64,000 bases of DNA from Streptomyces actinomycinicus (GTDB lineage: Bacteria > Actinomycetota > Actinomycetes > Streptomycetales > Streptomycetaceae). The notes below the pieces were generated by a model. The model had not been told where the DNA came from. It made no database searches and saw only the letters and a program-made list of their open reading frames with translations. This document shows, piece after piece, positions 52,501-60,508 of the stretch. How positions within the stretch are numbered: the first letter of the stretch is position 1; the number at the start of each line of letters is the position of its first letter. The position numbers and the translations under genes are program-made. The stretch lies in contig NZ_JAERRK010000005.1 in NCBI RefSeq assembly GCF_016741775.1, positions 310,001-374,000 of the forward strand, written 5' to 3'.

Positions 52501-52506
52501 GCTCGC

Positions 52507-53727
52507 GTGACGTCACCCTCCCCCCACCCCGGCTCCCCCGCCCGGTCCCGTTTTCCGGTCGTCGTCGTCGGCGCCGGGCCGGCCGGCCTGACCGTCGGGA
52601 ACGTCCTGCGGGCAGCCGGCGTCGACTGCCTGGTCGTGGAGGCCGAGAGCCGGGAGTTCATCGAACGGCGGCCACGCGCCGGGGTCATCGAGGAATGGGC
52701 CGTACGCGCACTGGAACAGCGCGGCCTGGCCGGCGACCTGACCGCACGCGCCCAGCGCCACACCGAGTGCGAGTTCCGCTTCGACGGGCGCGCCCACCGG
52801 TTCGGCTACGCCGAGCTGACGGGACGTCACCACTGGGTGTACCCGCAGCCGCTGCTGGTGACGGACCTGGTGCGCGAGTACGCCGACGTGCGCGGCGGAC
52901 AGATCCGCTTCGGCGTGCGGGACGTCCGCCTCCACGACCTGGACTCGGACCGGCCCGCCGTCTCGTACACCGACCCGGACAGTGGTGAACGGCACTGGGT
53001 GCACTGCGACTTCGTGGCCGGCTGCGACGGGGCCCGCGGTGCGAGCCGGGACGCGCTTCCGGAACGGGCGCGGATCTCCCGGCACGACTACGGGATCGGC
53101 TGGCTGGCTCTGCTGGCCGAGGCGCCGCCGTCCTCGGACTGCGTGCTGTTCGGCATGCACCCCCACGGCTTCGCCGGGCACATGGCGCGCAGCCCCGAGG
53201 TGACCCGCTACTACCTCCAGTGCCCGGCCGGCGACGACCCGGCCCGCTGGCCGCACGAGCGGGTCTGGGACGAACTCCGGCAGCGGCTGCACGCCGCCGG
53301 CCGGCCGCCGCTGACGGAGGGGCGGCTGCTGGAGAAGCGGGTGCTGGACATGCACAACTACGTGGTGGAACCCATGGTGTTCGGCCGTCTCTTCCTGGCC
53401 GGCGACGCCGCGCACCTCGTCGCGCCGATCGCCGCCAAGGGCATGAACCTCGCCCTGAACGACGCGTTCCTGCTCGGCGACGGCCTCGCCGCGTACCTGA
53501 CGAAGGGCGACGCCACGGGCCTGGACGGCTACTCGGACGCGTGTCTCCGCCGGGTCTGGGACTACCAGGAGTTCTCGCAGTGGCTGTCCGAGATCTACCA
53601 CGGCACCTCCTCCGGCGACCCCTACCGCGCCGGCACCACGCTGGCCCGGCTGCGCCGGCTGTTCACCTCGCCCGCGGCCGCGGCGGCCTTCGCCGAGCAG
53701 TACCTGGGCACGGCCGCCGCCCGCTGA
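52507..53727 (+). CDS. pobA: FAD-dependent 4-hydroxybenzoate 3-monooxygenase-like enzyme
   Basis: A 406-residue group A flavin monooxygenase. FAD motif VVVVGAGPAGLTVGNVLRAAG at residues 17-36 region, and the PHBH-specific ERRPRAGVIEEWAVRALEQRG block near 50; HDYGIGWLALLAEAP, then GRLFLAGDAAHLVAPIAAKGMN, the GD motif. This fits hydroxylation of 4-hydroxybenzoate to protocatechuate. No pca or other aromatic degradation gene is next to it, so the assignment rests on sequence alone. GTG start appears leaderless. Confidence 0.85.
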   Translation: MTSPSPHPGSPARSRFPVVVVGAGPAGLTVGNVLRAAGVDCLVVEAESREFIERRPRAGVIEEWAVRALEQRGLAGDLTARAQRHTECEFRFDGRAHRFGYAELTGRHHWVYPQPLLVTDLVREYADVRGGQIRFGVRDVRLHDLDSDRPAVSYTDPDSGERHWVHCDFVAGCDGARGASRDALPERARISRHDYGIGWLALLAEAPPSSDCVLFGMHPHGFAGHMARSPEVTRYYLQCPAGDDPARWPHERVWDELRQRLHAAGRPPLTEGRLLEKRVLDMHNYVVEPMVFGRLFLAGDAAHLVAPIAAKGMNLALNDAFLLGDGLAAYLTKGDATGLDGYSDACLRRVWDYQEFSQWLSEIYHGTSSGDPYRAGTTLARLRRLFTSPAAAAAFAEQYLGTAAAR

Positions 53728-53913
53728 CCCCCCGGCCGCCTCAGGCACCGGCCGCCGGCATGCGCGGCCGGGTCGGGCACTGGGCCGCTCCCGCAGGTGA
53801 GCAGAGGACCACTTGACCCTCCCGCGCCTGAGGGCACCACGCGACGCCCCTGCCCCCGGCACTGTCGGCCGCGACGGCCGGTCCGGAGGAAGCGCCGGCC
53901 CCGTTGGAGCGGC

Positions 53914-54285
53914 TCAGCTCTCTCCCGCGCTGAGCCGGCCGGTCTCGGCGAGGCGGTGGTCCGCCGTCTTGAGCGCTTCCTCCACCAGCCGGCGCACGTG
54001 CCCGTGGCGGAGCGAGTAGATCACCCGGCGGCCTTCCTTGCGGGTCTCCACCAGACCTGCGAGCCGCAGCCGGGCCAGGTGCTGGCTGACGGCCGGGCGG
54101 GCGGCGCCGCACGCTCCGGTGAGCGTCGTGACGTCGGCCTCGCCCCCGGTCAGGGTGTGCAGCAGGGCCAGGCGGGTGCGGTCGCCGAGCAGGGCGAGAA
54201 GCTCGGCGGCGACCGTGAACTGCACCTCGCCCGGACTGCGCTCGTGCGCATGGTGCGCAGGTGATAGGTGCATGCGTGCGTTCAT
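53914..54285 (-). CDS. ArsR/SmtB-family metal-sensing repressor
   Basis: A 123-residue winged-helix repressor. VTTLTGACGAARPAVSQHLARLRLAGLV covers the DNA-binding helices (longest run shown only in part: residues about 50-77). The alpha5 helix has HGH and a later DH, partly matching the D-x-H and H/E ligands of zinc sensors such as CzrA/SmtB, with one ligand position changed. It is divergent from a CDF exporter with a His-rich N terminus, so zinc or cobalt is the likely signal. ATG 54285 and 54273 are both possible. Confidence 0.88.
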   Translation of the reverse strand: MNARMHLSPAHHAHERSPGEVQFTVAAELLALLGDRTRLALLHTLTGGEADVTTLTGACGAARPAVSQHLARLRLAGLVETRKEGRRVIYSLRHGHVRRLVEEALKTADHRLAETGRLSAGES

Positions 54286-54291
54286 ACGCAC
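54276..54291. promoter_or_regulatory. ArsR operator candidate overlapping its own start
   Basis: GTGCGT-TCAT-ACGCAC is a perfect inverted repeat spanning the repressor start codon, and TATGTGC-like sequence for a leftward -10 follows. It lies 56 bases before the CDF start. Binding here would block both genes. Confidence 0.6.
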
Positions 54292-54346
54292 ATAATGGCC
54301 CGGTGGGCACCGCTGCGTCCACCACGCCCACCGGAAGGAGTCCGAC

Positions 54347-55519
54347 GTGAGCGACGGGCACGACGACCGGCCCCACCCGCCCGAGCATCCGCACGGCGAC
54401 GGTGCACACCGGCACGGACACGACAGCCACGGCAGGCAGGACGGGCCGCCGGGCGGGCGCCACAGGCCGCCAGGCGGGTACCGCAGACACGGCAGCGGCG
54501 GCCATGGCCACGCACACGGGGCCGCCTCCTCCCCCGGCCCGCGGCGGCGTCTCGCGCATCTCCTCACCCCGCACTCCCACGAGAGCGCCGACAAGCTGGA
54601 CCCGGCGCTGGAGGCGTCGGCGCGCGGGATGCGGGCGTTGTGGGTGTCGCTGGCCGTGCTCGGGGCGACCGCCCTGGCGCAGGCGGTCGTGGTGGCCGTC
54701 TCCGGGTCGGTGGCACTGCTCGGGGACACGGCGCACAACGCGGCCGACGCGCTGACCGCCGTCCCGCTCGGCATCGCCTTCGTGCTGGGCCGGCGCGCGG
54801 CGACCCGCCGGTTCACCTACGGCTACGGCCGGGCCGAGGACCTCGCGGGCCTGGTGATCGTGCTGACGATCGCCGCGTCGGCGGCCTTCGCCGCGTGGGC
54901 GGCCGTCGGGCGGCTCCTCGACCCGCGTCCGGTCTCGCACCTGCCGGCGGTCGCGGTGGCCGCCCTGGCCGGTTTCGCCGGCAACGAGTGGGTGGCCCGG
55001 TACCGGATCCGGGTGGGCCGTGAGATCGGCTCGGCCGCGCTCGTCGCCGACGGGCTGCACGCCCGCACCGACGGGTTCACCTCGCTGGCCGTGCTGCTCG
55101 GTGCCGCGGGCTCGGCGCTGGGGTGGCAGGCGGCCGACCCGGTCGTGGGGTTGGCGATCACGGCCGCGATCGTGCTGGTGCTGCGGGACGCGGCGCGGGA
55201 GGTGTTCCGACGGGTGCTGGACGCCGTCGACCCGGAGCTGGTGGACCGGGCCGAGCGGGCGGTGCGTGAGGTGGCCGGGGTGCGCGGGGTGGGCGAGCTG
55301 CGGCTGCGCTGGATCGGGCACCGGCTGCGGGCCGAACTCGCGGTGGTGGTGGACGGTGAGGCGACCGTACGGCAGGCCCACGCGATCGCCGTCGAGGCCG
55401 AGCACGCCCTGCTGCACGCCGTACCGAGGCTCACGGCGGCCCTGGTGCACGCCGACCCGGCGCCGGCGCCCGGGGAGGAGGACCCGCACCTGGCCCTGGC
55501 CCACCACGCGACGGTCTGA
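54347..55519 (+). CDS. Cation diffusion facilitator (metal exporter) with His-rich N terminus
   Basis: A 390-residue CDF exporter. The first 80 residues are His/Gly-rich (HGDGAHRHGHDSHG and similar), a metal buffer. Six membrane segments follow (about 95-290); HNAADAL and HARTDGFTS in TM2 and TM5 supply the tetrahedral metal site. A cytoplasmic domain ends the protein. It expels Zn2+ or similar ions in exchange for protons. GTG after GGAAGGAG. The ArsR gene opposite is its probable regulator. Confidence 0.92.
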   Translation: MSDGHDDRPHPPEHPHGDGAHRHGHDSHGRQDGPPGGRHRPPGGYRRHGSGGHGHAHGAASSPGPRRRLAHLLTPHSHESADKLDPALEASARGMRALWVSLAVLGATALAQAVVVAVSGSVALLGDTAHNAADALTAVPLGIAFVLGRRAATRRFTYGYGRAEDLAGLVIVLTIAASAAFAAWAAVGRLLDPRPVSHLPAVAVAALAGFAGNEWVARYRIRVGREIGSAALVADGLHARTDGFTSLAVLLGAAGSALGWQAADPVVGLAITAAIVLVLRDAAREVFRRVLDAVDPELVDRAERAVREVAGVRGVGELRLRWIGHRLRAELAVVVDGEATVRQAHAIAVEAEHALLHAVPRLTAALVHADPAPAPGEEDPHLALAHHATV

Positions 55520-55567
55520 GGCGGGCGGCACCGTCGACCGCCGCCCCGGCGCGGCCGCGCCGTGGGT

Positions 55568-56125
55568 TCAGGCGGTGCCCAGCCCCTCCAGTACGAGCGC
55601 GCCGGGCAGTTCCGCCAAGGCCTTGCCCGGCACCAGGAGCTTGCCGCGGCGGCGGCCGCTGCCGACCAGGACGTAGGGCAGGTCGGCGACCACCGAGTCC
55701 ACCAGCACCGGCCAGCCGGTGGGCAGTCCGAGCGGGGTGATGCCGCCGTACTCCATGCCGGTCTCGCCGGTCGCCGTCTCCATCGAGGCGAACGAGGCTT
55801 TGCGGGCGCCCAGTCGGCGGCGGACGACGCCGTTGACGTCGACGCGGGTGGTGGACGGCACCACGCAGGCGGCCAGCGTGGTCTCGCCGCCCCGCTTGCC
55901 CGCGACGACGACGCAGTTGGCCGACTGCTCGAGCAGGTCGCGCCCGTAGTGCTCCACGAACACCGCCGTGTCGGCCCACTGCGGTTCGGTGTCGACGTAC
56001 AGGATCCGGTCGGCCGGGATCCCGCCCTGCCACAGGCGTACGGCATCGGCGACGGGCGCGGTCAGCTCGTCCAGGCAGTCCGGGGCGGGGGTGGCTGTGT
56101 CGAAGTCTCCGATGGGTGCGCGCAT
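55568..56125 (-). CDS. YbaK/EbsC aminoacyl-tRNA deacylase
   Basis: A 185-residue YbaK-domain protein that hydrolyses mischarged aminoacyl-tRNAs. CVVVAGKRGGETTLAACVVP and GGITPLGLPTGWPVLVD are conserved blocks; the catalytic lysine is likely in GKRGGE. The free-standing type is usual. It is convergent with the CDF gene and precedes an XRE-cupin regulator in the same direction. Confidence 0.88.
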   Translation of the reverse strand: MRAPIGDFDTATPAPDCLDELTAPVADAVRLWQGGIPADRILYVDTEPQWADTAVFVEHYGRDLLEQSANCVVVAGKRGGETTLAACVVPSTTRVDVNGVVRRRLGARKASFASMETATGETGMEYGGITPLGLPTGWPVLVDSVVADLPYVLVGSGRRRGKLLVPGKALAELPGALVLEGLGTA

Positions 56126-56168
56126 GTCCGCACGCTAGCAACAGCGGCCCGCCCGCCGTACCCGCGTC

Positions 56169-56741
56169 TCAGGGCACGGGCGGCACCGACACGGCCATCA
56201 CCATCTCCATCGGCTCCTCACCCCGATTGCCGTAGAAGTGGGGGACGTCGGCCTCGAAGGAGGCGCTCGCGCCGGCCGGGACGCGGTACTCCTCTCCGTC
56301 CACGGTGAGCGTCAGCTCACCGGCCGTGACGTGGACCAGTTCCACGGTGCCGCCGGGGTGGGGCTCGGACGGGCTGCTCTCGCCCGGCATCAGCCGCCAG
56401 TCCCACATCTCCAGGGGTCCGGGCGCCTCGGTGCCGGCGAGCAGCCGGTTGTAGCTGCCCGCCTCGGTGTGCCACAGCCGTACGGCGCGTTCGGCCGGGA
56501 CGACGCGGACCTTCGGGCCCCGCTCGTAGTCGAGGAGTGTGGTGACGCTGACGCCGAGCGCGTCACCGATCTTGACGACCGTGCCGATGCTGGGGTTGGT
56601 CCGCGCCTGCTCGATCTGGATGAGCATGCCGCGGCTGACACCGGCCCGGGCGGCGAGCACGTCCAGCGTGAAGCCGCGCACCGCGCGCCAGTGTCTGACG
56701 TTGCGCGCGAGGGACTGGGTCAGGAGTTCGAGGTCCGACAC
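56169..56741 (-). CDS. XRE-family regulator with cupin domain
   Basis: A 190-residue regulator: helix-turn-helix (about 20-75, LAARAGVSRGMLIQIEQART) and a C-terminal cupin (about 110-180, PHPGGTVELVHVTAGELTLT). Such proteins sense a small ligand via the cupin and repress nearby genes. The GTG at 56741 gives a compact start; AT-rich palindromes lie directly upstream. It is divergent from nothing but faces the acetyltransferase from behind, so autoregulation and neighbour control are both possible. Confidence 0.87.
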   Translation of the reverse strand: MSDLELLTQSLARNVRHWRAVRGFTLDVLAARAGVSRGMLIQIEQARTNPSIGTVVKIGDALGVSVTTLLDYERGPKVRVVPAERAVRLWHTEAGSYNRLLAGTEAPGPLEMWDWRLMPGESSPSEPHPGGTVELVHVTAGELTLTVDGEEYRVPAGASASFEADVPHFYGNRGEEPMEMVMAVSVPPVP

Positions 56742-56750
56742 GTTGCGTCC

Positions 56751-56801
56751 AATATTCAGGAAGTTCAATATGCTTGATGATGCAGTCCAGTTCATTGGAC
56801 T
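56751..56801. promoter_or_regulatory. AT-rich promoter with two inverted repeats
   Basis: ATATT (56752-56756 region) and AATAT (56768-56772 region) form an inverted pair, and AGTCCA-GTTCAT-TGGACT (56784-56801) is a perfect inverted repeat. This lies in the promoter of the XRE-cupin gene and likely holds its operator. Confidence 0.5.
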
Positions 56802-56881
56802 ACGGTGAGATGCACCTGATCGTTCATCGAACTGTACTGCGGGGCTGGCCCCGACAGCACTCCGCACCGGGTACGGCCGCG

Positions 56882-57646
56882 TCAGCTCTCGGGTTCCAGC
56901 GCGGTGAGCCGGGCGACCGCCGTCTCGTCCAGCTCCGCCAGCGCCCGCAGCTGTTCCGGCGTCGTCCCGTCCGGGATCGGCACCGGCGCCGGCGTCCGCA
57001 GTGGCGGCTGCCAGCCGTCGTCGGGGGTCCAGCGCCGCACCACCCGGGCGGGCGCCCCCGCCACCACCGCGTGGTCGGGCACCGTGCCGCGGACCACCGC
57101 ACCGGCGGCCACGACCACGTTCCGGCCGATCCGCGCGCCCGGAAGGATCACCGCGCCGGTGCCGATCCAGCAGCCGGGGCCGATCTCGACCGGCTCCATC
57201 CGCGGCCACTGCCTGCCGATCGGTTCGTGCGGGTCGTCGTAGGAGTGGTTGGTGGAGGTGACGTAGACGTACGGGCCGAAGTAGCAGTCGCTGCCGATCG
57301 TGACCGTCGTGTCCGCGATGACGTGGCTGCCGCGGCCGAGGACCACGCCGTCGCCGATGCGCAGGATGGGGTCCGGCCCGAGGTCCAGGTCCGGCATCAG
57401 ACCGGCGGTGAGGGTGACCTGCTCGGCGATGATGCAGTGGGAGCCGAGCCGGATCCAGGGCTCGCCGAAGACCGTCCCGAGCGGGAACGCCAGCCGGGTG
57501 GCCTCGCCGATCGCGCCGAAACGGAACCCGGCCGGGTGCTCGGCCGTGACCGACCCCTTGCGCTGCGCCCAGGACCAGGCCGCGTGTACGGCTCGCTGGG
57601 CCAGGCCCTGTCGCCAGGATGAGAACGTGTTCTTGCGCTTCGGCAC
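56882..57646 (-). CDS. Left-handed beta-helix acyltransferase (LbH family)
   Basis: A 254-residue hexapeptide-repeat acetyltransferase. Repeats run from about 65 to 215 (IGDGVVLGRGSHVIADTTV, IGPGCWIGTGAVILPGARIG). TSTNHSYDDPHEPIG carries the catalytic His usual in maltose or nodulation acetyltransferases. The substrate is unknown. The 30-residue basic start (MPKRKNTFSSWRQGL) precedes the fold. It is divergent from a gamma-carbonic anhydrase, another beta-helix protein. Confidence 0.85.
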   Translation of the reverse strand: MPKRKNTFSSWRQGLAQRAVHAAWSWAQRKGSVTAEHPAGFRFGAIGEATRLAFPLGTVFGEPWIRLGSHCIIAEQVTLTAGLMPDLDLGPDPILRIGDGVVLGRGSHVIADTTVTIGSDCYFGPYVYVTSTNHSYDDPHEPIGRQWPRMEPVEIGPGCWIGTGAVILPGARIGRNVVVAAGAVVRGTVPDHAVVAGAPARVVRRWTPDDGWQPPLRTPAPVPIPDGTTPEQLRALAELDETAVARLTALEPES

Positions 57647-57754
57647 GGGCTCACGTTACTCAGCGGTCGCTTCCGGCGAGAGGGCGGGCTGCTGTGATCT
57701 TTGCCCCAACCGGTGTCGTACCGTGCCGGGTACCGCAGACACGAGGAGACGGTG

Positions 57755-58282
57755 ATGACGCAGAAGGCGCTGATCGTGGGTATCGGGGGCAAGGAGCCGC
57801 AGGTGGATCCGGAGGCGTTCGTGGCGCCCACGGCCTGTGTCATCGGGGACGTCACGCTGCACCCGGGGACCAGCGTCTGGTACGGGGCCGTGGTGCGCGG
57901 GGACGTCGAGAAGATCACCGTGGGGGCGCAGACCAATGTCCAGGACAACGTGACCCTGCACGCCGATCCCGGTTTTCCGGTGACCGTCGGAGAGCGGGTG
58001 TCCATCGGGCACAACGCGGTGGTCCACGGGGCGACCGTGGAGGACGACTGCCTCATCGGGATGGGGGCGACCGTGCTCAACGGGGCGGTGATCGGGGCGG
58101 GATCGCTGGTCGCCGCTCAGGCGCTGGTGCCGCAGGGCATGGTCGTGCCGCCCGGGTCGCTGGTGGCGGGTGTGCCCGCGAAGGTGAGGAGGGAGCTGAC
58201 CGAGGAGGAGCGGGCCGGGGTCACCCTCAACGGCACGATGTACGCGGAGCTGGGCAAGGCGCACAAGGACGTGCACCGGTAG
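57755..58282 (+). CDS. Gamma-class carbonic anhydrase family protein
   Basis: A 175-residue left-handed beta-helix. The three His ligands are in LHADPG and GHNAVVHG, with RGDVEKI and GAQTNVQDNV as the trimer-interface motifs. The family binds Zn or Fe and is either a carbonic anhydrase or an acyl carrier-like protein (PaaY or YrdA type); many short members are inactive. ATG after GAGGAG. It is followed by a hairpin and then the convergent DedA gene. Confidence 0.9.
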   Translation: MTQKALIVGIGGKEPQVDPEAFVAPTACVIGDVTLHPGTSVWYGAVVRGDVEKITVGAQTNVQDNVTLHADPGFPVTVGERVSIGHNAVVHGATVEDDCLIGMGATVLNGAVIGAGSLVAAQALVPQGMVVPPGSLVAGVPAKVRRELTEEERAGVTLNGTMYAELGKAHKDVHR

Positions 58283-58296
58283 GAACCCGCGGGAAG

Positions 58297-58327
58297 GGGT
58301 GCGGGTGCGTGGCGGCTCCCCGCACCC
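58297..58327. terminator. Bidirectional terminator between carbonic anhydrase and DedA genes
   Basis: GGGTGCGGG (58297-58305) pairs perfectly with CCCGCACCC (58319-58327) over a 13-base loop, in the 59-base gap between convergent stops. Confidence 0.65.
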
Positions 58328-58341
58328 TTGGAGGGCGTGGT

Positions 58342-58992
58342 TCAGTCGCCGGCGCCGACAGGTTCCGGTTCGGATACCTGCTGCTCGCTCTGGGCCTTCT
58401 TCGCCTTGCGCTTCAGGATCAGCATCGACGTCAGACCGATCAGCACGGCGGCCACCAGGCCCAGGTACGAGAAGCGCTTCAGCCAGTCCTCGGCGACGCG
58501 GCCCACGTAGTAGATGACGGCCGTGGTGCCGCCCGCCCAGCAGATGCCGCCCAGGACGTTGGCGATCAGGAACTTCCAGTACGGCATGTGCAGGACGCCC
58601 GCGAGGGGGCCGGCGAAGATCCGCAGCAGGGCGACGAAACGACCGAAGAAGACCGCCCACATGCCCCACTTCTCGAAGGAGCGCTCGGCGGTGGCCACAT
58701 GGCCGGCACTGAAGTGCCGTGGGAATTTCCTGCCCAGCCAGGCCAGCAGCGGGCGCCCGCCCTTGCGGCCGATCGCGTAGCCGATGGAGTCGCCGATCAC
58801 GGCGCCGGCGGTCGCGCACAGGCCGAGGACGACCGGGTTGATCCCCGAGTCCTGGGAGGACATGAGGGCCGCCGAGATCAGGACGATCTCACCCGGCAGC
58901 GGGATGCCCAGGCTCTCCAGACCGATGACCAGTGCCACCAGGGCGTAGACGGCCCCCGCGGGCACCGAGTCGAGCAGATCCTGGACGTGCAC
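58342..58992 (-). CDS. DedA family membrane protein
   Basis: A 216-residue membrane protein of the DedA/SNARE-associated family. SLGIPLPGEIVLISAALM and FGRFVALLRIFAGPLAG are the conserved half-helix blocks (E and R for proton-coupled lipid transport). Family members flip lipids such as undecaprenyl phosphate. C-terminal 25 residues are cytoplasmic and charged. GTG start at 58992. Confidence 0.9.
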   Translation of the reverse strand: MHVQDLLDSVPAGAVYALVALVIGLESLGIPLPGEIVLISAALMSSQDSGINPVVLGLCATAGAVIGDSIGYAIGRKGGRPLLAWLGRKFPRHFSAGHVATAERSFEKWGMWAVFFGRFVALLRIFAGPLAGVLHMPYWKFLIANVLGGICWAGGTTAVIYYVGRVAEDWLKRFSYLGLVAAVLIGLTSMLILKRKAKKAQSEQQVSEPEPVGAGD

Positions 58993-59243
58993 GCCGGTTC
59001 CTCCCCTGTCGCTCTCCTTGCCGGCCGGAACGCCGCATGCAGAGCGCGCCCCAAGGGAAGGCTACCTGGTCGGCGGTGAACGGTTCCTTGCCCGTGCCCG
59101 CCCGGCGGCACCGACCCGCCCTCACGCCTTTCGTTTCCGGACATCCCTCTGTCACACGGGAGGGGAAGGCTCCCACTCGGTTTCGCCCACCCCGCTTCCC
59201 CGAGGCCCCGGTGCGGGGCCCGCCGCGGAAGGACGACGTCCCC

Positions 59244-60323
59244 GTGTCCTCACCGTCCCCCTCCTCCCCGCTGACTCCGTCGCTCTCGCCTTCGCTCTCC
59301 CCCTCGCGCCCCGCTCACCCGCTCCCCGCTCACCCGCTTCCGGCGCCGGAGGCCCCGTGCCCCGTCGCCGCGGGCCGACCGGCGTCGCGCATGTCGGCCC
59401 GGCCGGTCCGGCTGGCCCTGTGCCTGGCCCCTGTGCTGCTCGCCGGCGGCCTGGCCGTGGCCAACCGGCCCGTCGTGTACGAGGGGGTACGCCGGCTGGT
59501 CGCGGCCGACGTGCGGTGGCTGCTGGCCGGAGCCGGCTTCACCTGCCTCGGCTGGGTCGCCGCCTCCTGCGTGCGGCAGGGCGCACTGCCCGACCGGGTG
59601 CCGCCGGGGCTGCTGCTGGCCTCGCAGTTCGCCGCGGGTGCCGCCAACCACGTGCTGCCCGGCGGCCTCGGCGCCCACGCCGTCACGTTGCGCTTCCTGC
59701 GCGGGCAGGGCGTGCCGCTGGACCGGGCGACCGCGTCGATCGGGCTGTACTCGCTGGCGAAGTCCTCCGCGAAGACGGCGGTGCTGCTGGTGTTCCTGGC
59801 GGCATCGCCGGCCTGGCGGCGCCTGGGGGACCTGATACCGGACGGCCGGCTGCTGGTGCCGCTCGCCGCCGTCGGGGGCGGGGCGCTCGCGGTGGCGGGG
59901 GTCCTGCTGACGGTGGTACGGCCATTGCGGCGGCCGGTGACCGGACTGCTGCGTTCCGCCCTGGCCGACGCGCGGACGGTGCACACCCGGCCCTGCCGGG
60001 TCCTCGCCCTGTGGGGCGGGGCGGTGGCGATGCCGCTGCTGCAGGCGGCGACGCTCGCCTGTGTCGGGGCCTCGCTCGGGCTGGGGCTGCCCTGGGAGCA
60101 GGTGGTGCTCGCCTACCTGGCGGCGGGCACGGCCGTCGGAGCGGTACCCGCGCCGGGTGGGGTCGCCGTGGACGCGGCGCTGGTGTGGACGCTGGTCGCC
60201 TTCGGCTCCACGCCGGCGGTGGCGACCGCCGCGGTGATCGGGTACCGGGTGCTGACGGACTGGGTGCCGTTGCTGCCGGGGGCGCTGGTGTTGTCGGCGC
60301 TGATCCGCGCGAAGGTGCTGTAG
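59244..60323 (+). CDS. UPF0104/LPG-synthase-TM family membrane protein
   Basis: A 359-residue membrane protein with about eight hydrophobic segments; it belongs to the lysylphosphatidylglycerol synthetase transmembrane (flippase) family by PGGLGAHAVTLRFLRGQGVPL and VPAPGGVAVDAALVWTLV. A Pro/Ser-rich 45-residue lead is present if GTG 59244 (after GGAAGGACG) is used; ATG 59391 would remove it. Such proteins flip or transfer lipids; no synthase domain is attached. Confidence 0.8.
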   Translation: MSSPSPSSPLTPSLSPSLSPSRPAHPLPAHPLPAPEAPCPVAAGRPASRMSARPVRLALCLAPVLLAGGLAVANRPVVYEGVRRLVAADVRWLLAGAGFTCLGWVAASCVRQGALPDRVPPGLLLASQFAAGAANHVLPGGLGAHAVTLRFLRGQGVPLDRATASIGLYSLAKSSAKTAVLLVFLAASPAWRRLGDLIPDGRLLVPLAAVGGGALAVAGVLLTVVRPLRRPVTGLLRSALADARTVHTRPCRVLALWGGAVAMPLLQAATLACVGASLGLGLPWEQVVLAYLAAGTAVGAVPAPGGVAVDAALVWTLVAFGSTPAVATAAVIGYRVLTDWVPLLPGALVLSALIRAKVL

Positions 60324-60508
60324 CCGGTCTCCCGCCCAGCCGCCCGCCCGGCTCGGGTGTCGCCGAGGTGCCCTTGACGGTGCCTGTGCCGGCCGCGCCG
60401 CACTCCGCAGCGGATGTCCGGTGGGCCCGCTCTCCCACCCGCACGCCCGACTCGCGTGACGAGAAGGTGCCCCTGACAGCAACGGTTGCGAGGGTGTGCT
60501 GGGAAGCG
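60324..60508. other. 185-base spacer between convergent genes
   Basis: Ordinary GC-rich spacer between the UPF0104 gene and the methyltransferase stop. Two similar segments (GTGCCCTTGACGG near 60370 and GTGCCCCTGACAG near 60468) suggest an old 98-base duplication. No gene and no strong hairpin. Confidence 0.4.
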
